Shown: positions 12,886-24,600 of the stretch, in pieces
Layout of the letters: every line of letters starts with the position of its first letter
Position numbering within the stretch: position 1 is the stretch's first letter
From: Cryptomeria japonica
Lineage: Eukaryota > Streptophyta > Pinopsida > Cupressales > Cupressaceae
Reading direction: 5' to 3'
NCBI RefSeq assembly: GCF_030272615.1
Contig: NC_081415.1
Coordinates: 511,071,873-511,135,872 of the forward strand
DNA length: 64,000 bases
Translations under genes and position numbers: made by a program
The notes under the pieces: generated by a model
Seen by the model: only the letters and a program-made list of their open reading frames with translations
Told to the model about the DNA's origin: nothing
Database searches by the model: none

Positions 12886-12897
12886 GCTCTGATACCA
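12886..12897 (-). other. primer-binding site, initiator tRNA-Met type (nested element)
   Basis: The minus strand reads TGGTATCAGAGC directly inside the 5' LTR after a two-base gap, complementary to the initiator tRNA-Met 3' end. Confidence 0.88.
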
Positions 12898-12899
12898 AT

Positions 12900-13713
12900 T
12901 GTTAGGGTTCCCATAGATACTGAGAGGGGGGGGGGGGTGAATCAGTATCTGACCAGTAATAAGATTTACTTAAAATAAAACATGCAGAACATAAAGTAAC
13001 AGTGTACCGGTATGCAAGAATTAGTGTAATAAACAAAATCGAAAACATCCACATGAAAAGAACACCATAACACAAGATGTTTAATGAGGAAACCTGGTGT
13101 GGGAAAAACCTCGATGGGATTTGTGACCCACAATATTCACTTACTAGCCAATAAGAGAATATTACTTACAATAGGGGCCTGCACATGTAGGAAGGCCAAC
13201 TGCCTAGAGCACACTACTCAGAAAGAAGTCACACTGACTTACAATGAGGATTATGCCAATCCAATATTCTGTACTACTTTTATAATAGCATCTTCAATGC
13301 CAGATTCAGTACCGGTTCTTGCTCTATTCTTTACATATACCCTTGACCTATAATTCGCACATTAGGTCTGTCTCATAATTTTCTTTATGCTTCCTTACCT
13401 ATCCCTACAAATGTCTATAATGATCTCTTTTATATACAAGAGTCATTTTACAATTTGCCAAGTCGGCTTACAATAATAAACAAAATATTACATATCAAAA
13501 ATCCAGTCGGCCTCTGTGCCGATGTACATCTTTTCTTCTGTGCCAGTGCCGGTGCCAGTGTAGAGTGGTCTTGTTGATGCCAGTGCACTGTCTTGCTTGA
13601 ATAATGCTTTGCTGGTAGAATGTCTTGCCAGTGCCATAGGATTGCAAGGTTGCCATCAATGACAAAACCTTCAATCACACACAATGTCTCATTGGAGTGT
13701 CCATATGCTAACA
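12900..13713 (-). repeat. 5' LTR of nested pol-less element
   Basis: The upstream LTR in element orientation is 814 bp and aligns almost base for base with 7170-7980. It has a G-run of 11 to 12 near its plus-strand start and the conserved motif AAACCTGGTGTGGGAAAAAC near 13091. A TATA-like sequence lies at 13428-13437. Confidence 0.92.
13428..13437 (-). promoter_or_regulatory. TATA-like box of nested element 5' LTR
   Basis: The minus strand reads GTATATAAAAG, about 280 bp from the LTR start in element orientation. It is conserved at 7696-7706 in the other LTR. It is the most likely core promoter for the element RNA. Confidence 0.5.
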
Positions 13714-13821
13714 GAAATAATGTCATAAAAATTTGAATAACACATCATCGTAATGTATCCACTGAAAACAAACAATAATAAAATATAAGTCTAATGAGTT
13801 CAAATGAGTAGGGGTACTACA

Positions 13822-13836
13822 TTCTGTCCCCCAAAA
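13822..13836 (-). other. polypurine tract (gypsy)
   Basis: The minus strand reads as a purine run ending GGGGGACAGAA directly against the 3' LTR, the expected plus-strand priming site. Confidence 0.7.
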
Positions 13837-13856
13837 CTAGGCTTACTCCTGGAAGC

Positions 13857-15300
13857 CTAAAACAAATAATAGTACAGCTCTCTCATCTTCATTGTATCCT
13901 CCCAAGTTATCGAGGTCTCATCATTTGGGTCCCATAGGACCCTTACCTGGTCGATGGTGCACCCCCTGAGGATCAAATCTCGATGCTAAAGAATGTGCAT
14001 GGGCTCCATGGAAAGCTGCCCATCCTCAACCTGCAAAGAGTTCCAATCAAGAACATGTATCACATCGGGATGGTAAGGTCGAAGAGCTGAAACATGAACG
14101 ACATCGTGGATGCAAGATAGACTCAGTGGCAAGGCTAGATGGTAGGGAATAGGTCATATCCTCTCAAGGATCTCAAAAGGTCCAACAAATTGAGGCACCA
14201 ATTTAGAACCCTTTCCATAATGGATTGGACTCTTCCATGGATGCACTCTTAAGAACACACGGTCACCAACAGAAAATTGATGATCTCCCCTATGAGCATC
14301 TGCATACTTCTTCTACCTATCCCGTGTAGCTACCAAATGATCACAAATCTGTTCTACTTGCTGCTCCATCTCTTGAAGAATATTTGGTCCTATAAGCACC
14401 CTGTCCTCTAGCCAATCCCAACTCAAAGGAGTGTGGTAAGGACGACCATACAATTCCTAAAAAGGGGACATACCTATGGAGCTATGATATCCATTATTAT
14501 AAGCAAACTCCACTAGATAGATATAGTCCTCCCAGTGTGACTGTTGGTCCATCACATACATGTGAAGCATGTCCTCTAACACCTAATTCACTCGCTCTGT
14601 CTAACCATCTGTCTCTGGGTGATAAGATGAACTAAAGTTCAACTGAGTCTCCAAAGCATGCTGAATTTAGGTCCATAATGTTGAGGTAAAGATAGGATCT
14701 CTATCAGATATGATCGGCCTTAGAATCCCATGCAATCTCACTACATCTTCCAAGAAGACTCATGCCACCACTGCTGCCATATAGGAAGCTCGAATGGGAA
14801 CAAAATGAGCAACCTTATTTAATCTGTCAACTATGACCATGATAGCATCACGACGATGTGAAGAGACAGGCAATCCAACAATAAAATCCATGGAAATGAT
14901 CCCATTTCCAATCTAGTACCAAATTAGGCTTTAAAAGCCCTACTAGGTGCTGATGCTCTGCCTTCACTCGCTGACACTCTAAAAACTTTGACACAAAATC
15001 AGTAATTCATGTTTCATACCAGCCCAATGATAAATCTGTCTAAGATCTACGTGCATCTTATTGACACCTGGATGTGTCGAATAAGGTGCATAATGGGCCT
15101 CAGTCATGATTAAAACATGAAGACCCTCCAAAGGAGGTACATAGATCTATCCATGGTAACAAAGAAGTCCATCTGCCTCAAGGTTATATCCATAAAATCT
15201 ACCCTCTAAAGGCCTTCCGGACTCTATCACTACTCTAACATCCTGATACCAAGTATCCTAAGGAAGAACTCCAAGAATCCTCTCTCTCAGGTCTACTCCA
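13857..15300 (-). pseudogene. gypsy integrase with C-terminal chromodomain
   Basis: Minus-strand translation gives an integrase core with its three acidic positions: SMDFIVGLPVSSHRRDAI near 14860, SDRDPIFTSTLW near 14690 and YHPETDG then TERVN near 14600. The GPY/F module reads FVGPFEILE near 14170. The last 60 codons resemble a chromodomain: HRDLIL, TIDQVRVLWDPNDE and ITWED, ending at a TAG at 13857. Chromodomains direct chromovirus integration to particular chromatin. Several stops, including one just before HRDL, and a likely frameshift in the zinc-binding N-terminal part show decay. Confidence 0.85.
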
Positions 15301-15324
15301 AGGGACAATGCTTAAACTTCATGC

Positions 15325-16540
15325 TGCCTACGACTCAAAGCATCTACCACTACGTTCTCTTTCCCTTGAATTTAATGAACCTCAAAATCATACTTGCTAA
15401 TGAATTCCATCCATCTCCACTTTTGAGCATTCAAGTTCAGCTACATGAATATATACTATGGACTGTGGTGATCACTATGCATCTCAAATCAACACCCTAA
15501 TAGGAAATGCTGCCATCTAAACAAAGAATGAACTACAACTGCCAACTCTAAATCATGAATTGGATAGTTCAACTTGTGGTTCTTGAGTTTGTGAGACTCA
15601 TAAGCAATCACATGTCCATCCTGCACAAGTACTCCACCTATACCTTCCAAAAAGGCATCTATGCATACCATGAAATCTCTAGATGGATCAGGAACTACCA
15701 AAATCGGAGCACTGACAAGGAGTTCCTTCAAGGTCCTAAAAGTTGCTTCACACTATTCTAACCAAACAAACTTCTTCCCTTTTCTCTGAAGAGAAGTAAT
15801 CGGGTGTCCTATTTGGGAAAAGCCTTCAAAAAAATGACGGTAATATTTGGCCAAACCCATAAAACTCCTAACTTCTAAAACATTGGTTAGTGCTGGCCAA
15901 TCAACAATGGCTTGGATCTTTGAAGGATCCATGGATATACCTTCTCCCAAAACCACATGACCAAGATAGTTCACCTCATTCTAGAAGAAGTCACACTTTT
16001 CCAAATTGGCATAAAGTTGATTCTCCCTCAAGCACTGCAATACCTGACATAAGTGACCCTCATGCTCCTCCATAGATCTAGAATAAATAAGAATGTCATC
16101 CAAGAATACAATGACGAAACGATCAAGGTAGGTGCAAAAAACCCCATTCATTAAGCTCATGAAAACTGAAGGCACGTTCGTCAACCCAAATGGCACCACT
16201 GTGAACTCATAGTGACCATAACGAGTACGAAACGCTATCTTATGAATGTCTGAATCCTGAATGCTCAATTGATGGTATCCAGACTTCAGGTCAATCTTAG
16301 AGAACATCTTGGCTCCCTTAACCTGATGAAAAAGGTCATCTATATGAGGAAATGGATATCTATTCCGGATGGTTACCTTATTCAGTTGTTGGTAATCAAT
16401 GTATAACCGAAGAGAACCATCTTTCTTCTTAACAAAGATAATAGGCATACCCAAAGGGGAAACACTAGGATGAATGAATCCCTTGGCCAACAATTCTTCT
16501 ATCTACAACTTCAACTTACTCAACTCCTAAGTAGTCATCT
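15325..16540 (-). pseudogene. pol: gypsy reverse transcriptase and RNase H
   Basis: The reverse transcriptase is well preserved. [18 protein letters not shown] lies near 16435, [12 protein letters not shown] near 16290, and the catalytic FLDDILIYS, with both aspartates, near 16090. After a stop at 15978-15980 comes the connection segment (YLGHVV, FMGLAKYYRHF). The RNase H domain of the Ty3 type follows, with VCIDAFLEGIGGVL near 15670, YPIHDLELAVV near 15545 and KENVVVDALSR near 15330. All parts are in one frame separated only by stop codons. Together they would copy element RNA into DNA. Confidence 0.9.
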
Positions 16541-16934
16541 GATATGGAGCTCTTGAAATAGGTTCTACACTAGGAACCAAATCGATATGAAAGTCTATGT
16601 CTTGCTTCGAAGGCATACTAGGAATATCCAATGGAAACTCATCAGCATACTCTCTGAGAATAGGGTGACTATCAAGAGTGATTTGTCGACTCTCTGACTC
16701 ATCCAATTCCTCAAGAGTAACTGCAAAAAGCTGACACCATCTATGTATGCACTGCTTAAGTTACATAGCGGAGATCATATGTAGGGATATCGCTCTCTGG
16801 ACTCCAACAATCTCCACTTCTTTGCCAAGGTCATATAAACACTCCATTGTCTTCTTGTGACAATCTATATGAGCACTGTGAGATGATAGCCAATCCATCC
16901 CCAATACAACTCCATAAGAACTCAAAGGAATAAC

Positions 16935-17240
16935 TCAAAGGTCAATTGAGGTAGCTATGGTTCCTAGGTCCAACTTACAACTGGGAATGAAAGCATCTAC
17001 AGAAACACGGACACCTGTAGCCAACTCTACTTGCCACCTATCTACCTTCTTAGCAAAAGTAAGTACACACTGCTCCACTATGGATGAAGAAATGAAAGAA
17101 TCTGAAGCACTGAAATCAAAAAGTATAGAGATAGGGATTCCATGCAACATACCTGATGCCTCAATGATTGTACGATGATGATCAGCTTGGTGGTCATCTA
17201 CTACTGCAAACACTCTATGGGATCTCCCTACATCTCCCAC
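16935..17240 (-). pseudogene. gypsy aspartic protease domain
   Basis: A 101-codon open stretch follows gag in the pol frame. The retropepsin signature is recognisable around ILFDFSASDSFIS. The canonical catalytic triplet is Asp-Ser/Thr-Gly; here the Asp is kept but the next residues read FS-A, so the site looks damaged. In frame further downstream is GMDWLSSHSA, the second conserved protease block. In life it would cleave Gag-Pol inside particles. Confidence 0.75.
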
Positions 17241-17259
17241 TATAGGTTCAGATGTTGCT

Positions 17260-18448
17260 AGCCTCTGACTACCTATATTGTGTAAACACTAAGGGCACTA
17301 CACAGCTCTATGACCAAACTGTCCACAAGAGAAGCAAGCTCCTCTATTACCTGTCGGCACAATAGAGTGTTGGAAACTTCCCTAACTACGGGCGTGAGAT
17401 GTATTCTATGAGGACTGCCTTGTAAGGCCCTATTTTCCCTTCTGCCAATTCCTATTTTTCTGGAAGGTGCACTGAGACTAATTTCCCCGATCTCTATTCC
17501 CACTAGAAGGTGCACTCCCTATCTACACACCTATCTGACCACCAAGTGCATGGCTAAGGTTCAACTCAACCAATCTAGATTTTGCCATGGCAATCTCAAC
17601 TAAAGGTGGTTTAAACACCCTCACTCCTCCACTAATATGGTCATTCAACCCCCTCAAGAAGTGTTGCACAAGCATAGCTTCGTCATTACCAATCCTGACA
17701 TACTGTTTGAGCTCATAGAACCTATGCTCATACTAGTCTAGTGTCATCCCATATTGATGCAAGGTGTAGAACTCATCTGCTCGAGTTTGCCTCCATTGGG
17801 GTGAGAGAAATCATGCCCTAAATCTCTCTAGAAATAGCTCCCATGTAACGGTGTTAATGCATACACTGATCTTCTCCTCCTCTAATGTCCACCAAATTGA
17901 AGCAAATTATTGAGATGCATAATAGCACATCTTGCCTTGGTGTTGCTACTGTATGGAAACATAGCGAAACACCGGTCCAAACCAATGAGCCAGTTCTCTG
18001 CCTCAAGACTAGTACCCATACCATCAAAGTAAGGAGGATTGGACCTCATCAAGTCCTTTATGTGACCCAAGGAAGGTGGATCTCAGGTAGCTGGAATCTC
18101 CCTCCTCTTGGGTGATCTCTCCCTCTCTCTCTCCTCTAGAACCTACCGAAGTGGTTCCTCAACCTGAGCATGAATGGGCTGCTCAAACTTGGGCCTTTGG
18201 CCTAACCTAGCCAGAACCTCCTAAAACATCTATCTCAGATCTTCCCTTTCAGGAACATGCTCTCCTGCATGCTAAGAATTTTGATGAGTAGATTGTTCAT
18301 GTTCTTGATGAACTAACTGTTCCGTCTCAACACTCACATGAGTGGGTGGTGGTGAAGGACCGTGATGGTCAAAACCACGGCCCAGTCCTCCACCTCTGCC
18401 TCCTTTGCATCCACCCATATGACCACCTCCTCTAGCTTTCCTAGCCAT
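17260..18448 (-). pseudogene. gag: gypsy gag (nucleocapsid/capsid) remnant
   Basis: Gag packages element RNA into cytoplasmic virus-like particles. An ATG at 18448, about 140 bp after the primer-binding site, opens a Gly/Arg-rich N terminus. A capsid-like region follows: PYFDGMGTSLEAENWL, then after a frameshift near 17890 WELFLERFRA and RADEFYTLHQYGM. Near 17300-17350 lies a CCHC zinc knuckle, CFSCGQFGH followed by a Cys five residues on, with all four ligands kept but a stop codon inside it. Several other stops occur. The second half is in the same frame as protease and polymerase, so a single Gag-Pol polyprotein is likely. Confidence 0.8.
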
Positions 18449-18584
18449 GACTTGGTACCATATAAGACAAAATGGTTCAGATCTACAGCAAGGATAAGAC
18501 AAGAGAGATACAAACATTATGACCTAAGTAAGATGGTCAACTGAAAGGAACACTACAAACCTAGAGTACCCAGTGTTGAAACTT

Positions 18585-18598
18585 GGGCTCTGATACCA
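18585..18598 (-). other. primer-binding site, initiator tRNA-Met type (gypsy)
   Basis: Read on the minus strand, TGGTATCAGAGCCC begins two bases inside the 5' LTR boundary. It is complementary to the 3' end of plant initiator tRNA-Met, the usual primer for minus-strand DNA synthesis in plant LTR elements. Confidence 0.85.
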
Positions 18599-19344
18599 AA
18601 TGCAATGGCCTGCCAGAAACCCTAAAGGAAAACAACACAACTAGGCAACTAAAGGGTGAAATAATGTTTTTTTTAAAGATTAAGTGCATTAATTATAACC
18701 ATTGCACATCTAATAACACAACGGAAGACTAACACATGATTTCCTAAGGGTTACCAATGAAGATTAATTGTAGATTATATTAACACCATGGTAAATCCAA
18801 TTGTCCATTAAATTAGATAAAGTAAATGCTTAAGTTCAAAACTACATATACATCTAAATTCCATAATGAAAGAAATCAAAGTATTCCAATGCATTCAATT
18901 TTCCATAAATCATTTATACATAAGAACAAAGCAACTGAATTAACATACATTCCACTGACATATTATTAAAATATCCATAAATACATGGCTTCCAAAAATG
19001 CCACAGATACAAAGTTACAATATCAAGGTTACATAAAAGTTTGATACAATGACCACAAGGTCTCAACTGATCAATGATCATGAACATGAGATGGTACATG
19101 AACCATGAATCAAGAAACACCAGCGAAGCCTTTCCTCACCTGAAGATACAATCCAAAACATCTGATGGGAAGGGGCACTACCACCTAACCATGTGATCTT
19201 GAAATGGAACCACCCCACCGTGGTAGGAGATAGTAGAAAACCCTCAAGCAAGCAAAGTAAGATAAGTACAAAAGAACTACAAGACTCTGCAAACATCCAT
19301 GTGACTCAACTCACAAAACACTAGTGACTCTAAGGAGAGAGTGT

Positions 19345-19560
19345 CATCACCTAGCTTGATGGTTACCATGGTAGGCCTCCTAGGTCCTGACTCTCTGTCC
19401 TGGTAACCTCTCCTGGCTTTCAGCTCCAACTAAGTCTCATGTGGACCCTACCAATCCTTTCATGAAGACAAGGTGGTAAGTTTGCCATTCTAGACCTTCT
19501 CGTAATATTATGAGCCCTGTACAAGCACTACACCTATGCACGAGGTACATTATCTTAATT
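19345..19560 (+). repeat. tRNA-like (SINE-like) segment inside the 5' LTR
   Basis: This is the counterpart of the 4130-4360 block, with the same A-box-like and degenerate B-box-like elements and the same body. It is tentative for the same reasons. Confidence 0.4.
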
Positions 19561-20314
19561 AATATTTATTCTACCCACCCCCTAATCAATTATTAGGTTA
19601 TCACTTCTTAATGGACTTTCGACAGGTTATCCTGTCATCCACTTCGGGCATAGCCCCTAGGAAAGGTGTCTCTATGAGAACTCTATGGCAAAATAGACAG
19701 CCATAACTAATCCTAACAAACCACAAGTGAAGGATACACAATCCCTAACCCAAGATTGACCATTTGGATAGCACACACAATGGCTCACATCAATAAGTTT
19801 ATACAACAACACTTGACCAAGGAGATATAACAACATATGACATAATGACAACTCAACCAGAATTGCAATGAAATTAAACTTGACTACAAATACCATTTAC
19901 ACAAGATCCTAATACAAGCAATCTTTTCTTAGAATAGCCAAAAGCATAAGTAACTTGCAAATAAGGAATTTCCAGAAGATAAGAAAACATAACTATTTTA
20001 ATACAAAACAATCAATGTTGTCATTTGTCCAATAGGATTTAAATCAATCACATAAACATTAATCTCCTAATGTTTTCAAGCATAAATATAAAATCTCTAA
20101 ATTTACAAGCTTTTCTGAAAACACCCAAGCTATAATTAATTACATTCATAAAATACAAATTATAACTTATAAATTAAATTATATTCATATTATATAATTA
20201 TATGAATACCTATAAATAATTCAGTTATAATAATATTACAAAATATATATTTATCAACTCAAAATTTAATTTCCACAATATTAAAATACCAAATAACATA
20301 ATATCAAAAATAAT

Positions 20315-20431
<117 letters not shown>

Positions 20432-20544
20432 TTAATTTAAAAACAAACTTGAAACTCTGCACAAACATCGAAAACTTTTAATTCGGCCCACACAACGAAA
20501 TTTTTGGAAAAAGGGCAAATTTTGACTATCGCTGTACCGTGCAT

Positions 20545-20757
20545 GGTAGCCCGTGCTACCCACAGTAGCCTGTGCTACCCACAGTAGCCCGTGCTACCCA
20601 TAGTAGCCCATGCTGTTGTTAGAAGCATATACTAACATCGGTAGCATGTACTACCATCGGCAGCACTGCTACCTCATGGTAGCAGGTACTACCATTTGGT
20701 AGCACTGCTACCGCTGGTAGCAGATGTTACCGTAGGTAGCTTATGCTATGTAGGGGT
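20545..20757. repeat. palindromic TAGC-rich array in 5' LTR
   Basis: This is the homologous array in the other LTR. Unit order and sequence differ: CCCACAGTAGCCYGTGCTA-type units are expanded here. The array therefore changed after or during the last transposition. Confidence 0.85.
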
Positions 20758-22522
20758 TTATGTAATTTTATTTTATATATATATATATATATATATTCTT
20801 TTTTAATTTTATTTTAATTGTATAAAAACTATAATTTCCAAACTTCAATAATAATTTTTTTTTATGAAATTTATTTTCCAAGAATTTAATACAATTTCTT
20901 TTTCTAGAAATAATTAAACATTTCCCCAAAACTTCCATAATCCATTAAATTTAATTAATAATTTAGTTTATTTCTAAAGTAATTAAGAATTTCACCGAGT
21001 TACAATTAAAAGACTGTCATAGCCAATATCGAAACAAAACAAACAAGAGGGAATGATTTCTCTAGTAAATCCCATTCCTCTCAAACCTTGCAACTTCCAT
21101 GCATAGTAAAATCTTGGCAAAATTTTGTATAATAATTTTCCCAATTTTCTCAAATTTTAATCCACAACACTCAGGAAAGAATTTATTTTCATTAACTAGA
21201 AATTAACTTCAATTATGGACTTTAGCTAAGAACAAAATTAATCAGACAAGATATGACAATCATCTTAACACACACATCATTAGAAGATAGAAGAAATACA
21301 ATTATTTTCTTAAAACAACAATCAAGAGAAGCTACCCAACCTAGTGTAGTTTTCCTGGAAGAAATTTGTAGAAGAGCCCTAATCTTTTCAACAAGCTTCC
21401 AATAAATTTCTTCACCTAAATTCCTGACCTGTTTCCTATGTATCCTAAAATAATGACCTATTCCTCTTTTTAAACTAAAATTCTAGGTTGAATATCTTTT
21501 TCCCCAAAAACCTAAATTTAGTTATAAAAGCAATTTTATTTTCTTTTCCAATTTTCTAACAAAGGGATAAGTTAACATGCAATAATTAAAAATCATTATT
21601 CATTCTTTTCTTTTCTCATGCAAATTAATTAATTTTCTAAATAAAGAAATTAAAGAATGCTATAATTTAAATGAATTCTTTTATTCATTTATTTATTCTT
21701 TTATTTATTTAAAATTCTAGGAAATAATAAATGAAATTAATCTAATTTATTTTTCACTAAAATTTAAATAAAATATATCATGCAGGTTGCAACTTAAATT
21801 AATAACTTATTTTAATTAATTAAATTTATAATCTCAATGCATACATAATTCAACTATGAGATAACTCCATAAACTTAATTAATTAATCAATTCCACTAAA
21901 ACACACAAACTGAACAAATCTCAAGCAAAAACTCATAAAAAGATCAAATGACAAAATATAAAGGCTGAACAAACTGACAGGACGACCAACTTACAATACT
22001 CACACGAGTGTAACTAAGTAAAATAGGGTCAACTACTATCTCCTCCACTTCCATTGGAAAATATAAGGCATGCTCAGACCTGTGAAGCCAGGTGGAGAGA
22101 ATACCCCGTACCTACCCGGTACTTGTACCTGCAATATCCTGGATCACCAAACCACACATGTATATATACAATATAGAAAACACGGCATACACACCGATGA
22201 AGGAGAATCGTGACATTCCCTGTCTCACCGAAATGAGTGAAGGAAAATTGTCCCCTTGCATCCAATACACTCGCAGACACACAACATATAATTACACATT
22301 GCATAAATAAGTAAAATGTCAGTACATAGCAATAATCCGTTGAATGCCATAAATCACATGTACTAAAATACTACAAATAATTTATGCATCTCATATCTAG
22401 ATAAAGCATGAAATAATGTTATAAAAATCTGAATAACACATCATGGTAATGTATCCATTGAAAACAAACAATAATAAAATAAGAGTCTAATGAGTTCAAA
22501 TGAGTAGGGGTACTACAGTTAT

Positions 22523-24600
22523 CATCAAACACAGTTAATGCTAGTACAAGAATTGATGACAAAGAATACAGCATGGAGAGCCATAAAATGATATAGGAGT
22601 AAAATCACAACCATTACAGTGAATGGTCTTCACTAATGCCAATAGCATAAATGGATATATCATTGTCAAAGAACAAGTCACTGATCTGAAAAACTTGTTA
22701 GAGTATATAACATCACTCTTTTGGTTAAACAAATTCACATTGAGCATTGATAGTCTTAAGGTCAAAACAAACAACCACTAATAATGAAGAAGCCTTTTCA
22801 AGAAAAAACAAAGATGATAGTTATGGGCATTAAGGTACATGAGGGATCATCTTGATAGTACATGAGGGATCATTTTGATAGTTATCTATGGAGGAGTTAT
22901 GTTTATGATAGCAATATGCCTAAGGAATACTAGTCACATAGTTGTTACAATCATTATCACAAGGTACAAAAATAAATAGCAGTCATGCCAAAGAAATATA
23001 AAAGATAGTGAAAGCACAAAGTTGAATACAAAAGAACAATATTCAAAGACATCTAGACTATTAGGAAGTTAATAAATAATGAAAAGTATAGTCATTTAAA
23101 ATGAAGTTAACACTCATTTAATGATCAAGTACAGGGAAAATATAGCAATAAGGATTCAAGTTCTGTCAACAATAAAAATCATCAAATGTCAAGGAAAAGT
23201 GTGCCAAAACATTCACAAAAGGTATAAAAATAGAAACCATGGAAGATCAGTTGTAGAGTAGCTTTTTGAGAAAGACATTCATAACTATTAAAAATAGGCA
23301 GTGGAAGTTTCCTTTCCAATGATCAAAAGGCACATATAAGGTCTTATACAAAGCCAATTACCTATAGTAGTCAAATGAACCGCTTCACAGTTATCGAAGA
23401 AGGAGGATACAATATGATGAAGGTATATATTCACATGGTCAAACAATAAGATCAAAAAAGTCATCTCAACGCATTGATAGTACTATCAATATACCTTAAA
23501 GACAACCTTAAAATGATAAAAAGATACAGATGTTGGAGCAGATTTCAACATTATAAACAGTCTTTTGGTAGCCACAAAATGGAGAAGTTAAGGAAGTTAA
23601 GGACATATATTTTGCAAAGGTGAATGCTATTTACATAGTGATCTTCCAATAAACACAAGCATATTTAGGGTTTCATCCAGAAACCCTAAATACACATACA
23701 AATTTCAAACAAATAAATTATTTATAGATGAAACAACAAGATTGAGCAGTTCAGAATTACTTCATACAGGGAAAATCACAGTCATTTTGCTATGAAACCC
23801 TAAGAAATACATGCATAAAAGTATGATTTTCTACTAATTTTTATGCACAGGAAGCCACTACAGTTACAAACTAGGCTTAGAGAGAACATATATAGAAGGA
23901 TTCGTGCAACCTATCATAAAAGACCTTGTTCAAAAGATATATGCATGATTTAATAGAAATACTCTAGAGTAATGCTTCTCTGAAAAAAGATAACATAGAA
24001 AAGGAAATAAGTCACATACCGCATGAAAACTCTAAAAGTCTCAGTTCAATCCAGCCTTCAAAGTCTCAGTTCAATGCTCAAATAGAGGAATGTATGGAGG
24101 CCAGACTTCACAGTGAAGACAAAAATGCAAAATGAAGAAATTTTAGGGTTTCAAATTACCTTTAGCTGGCTATGCTCTAATTCCTTTTTAGGATTTTTTT
24201 ATGGAGTCATTCTATGTTTTGAGAGCTACTTTTTTTTTGTGTCATCGAGTTTTTAGAACTCACACTAGGACTTAAGTCTTAATAGTCATGTTCATCAAGG
24301 GGATTTAAACCCAATTTTATTAAGTGCAAAAGATCCATTTAAATTTATTGTATTTTATTTATGAATAATGGTTTCGAAGAGAAAAGAAAAATAAAGTTAA
24401 CTGCCATTATAAATAAATAAATATAATAAATTATTAATTATTTTATTTTAAACAAATAGAAGTAGAAGTAAAAAGTATTACAAAGATTATTTTAATATTT
24501 ATTTAAAATTACTTCTACTTGGTTAAAATGTGAGAACTAAATAATAAATGCACTTAGGAGTTTAGTACCATGCAGTTTACAAAGATGGACTATTTTTTTA
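22523..24600. other. unassigned AT-rich sequence
   Basis: I see no gene. It contains a 23-bp tandem duplication (22837-22859 and 22860-22882), a repeated AAAGTCTCAGTTCAAT near 24036-24075, and a short inverted repeat TTAGGGTTTC/GAAACCCTAA near 23665-23690. It is probably the continuation of 1-3394. Confidence 0.5.

Larger units (their letters stand above)
7170..13713 (-). mobile_element. Sirevirus-like LTR element without pol, nested in the gypsy LTR
   Basis: The element is 6,544 bp with LTRs of 811 and 814 bp, TG...CA ends and a perfect gaaat duplication (7165-7169, 13714-13718). The tRNA-Met primer site and two polypurine tracts place transcription on the minus strand. The interior codes for a coiled-coil protein with CCHC zinc knuckles, then a frame of about 1,057 codons with no match to protease, integrase, reverse transcriptase or RNase H motifs. 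It is therefore non-autonomous and would depend on pol proteins from a relative. The repeated polypurine tracts and LTR motif resemble the Sirevirus lineage of copia (family knowledge plus inference). Confidence 0.9.
3400..13821 (-). repeat. 3' LTR of the gypsy element, split by an insertion
   Basis: The downstream LTR in element orientation consists of 3400-7169 and 13719-13821, about 3.87 kb in total. The 7170-13713 element and its duplicated gaaat lie between the two parts. Sequence on both sides of the break matches the continuous copy near 22400-22440, showing that nothing else was lost at the junction. The inner end at 13821 is followed by the polypurine tract. Confidence 0.9.

Noticed and set aside
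22074-22310. Overlapping frames on both strands near the LTR end
   Set aside because: The same frames occur at 6847-7065 through LTR duplication; no protein features.
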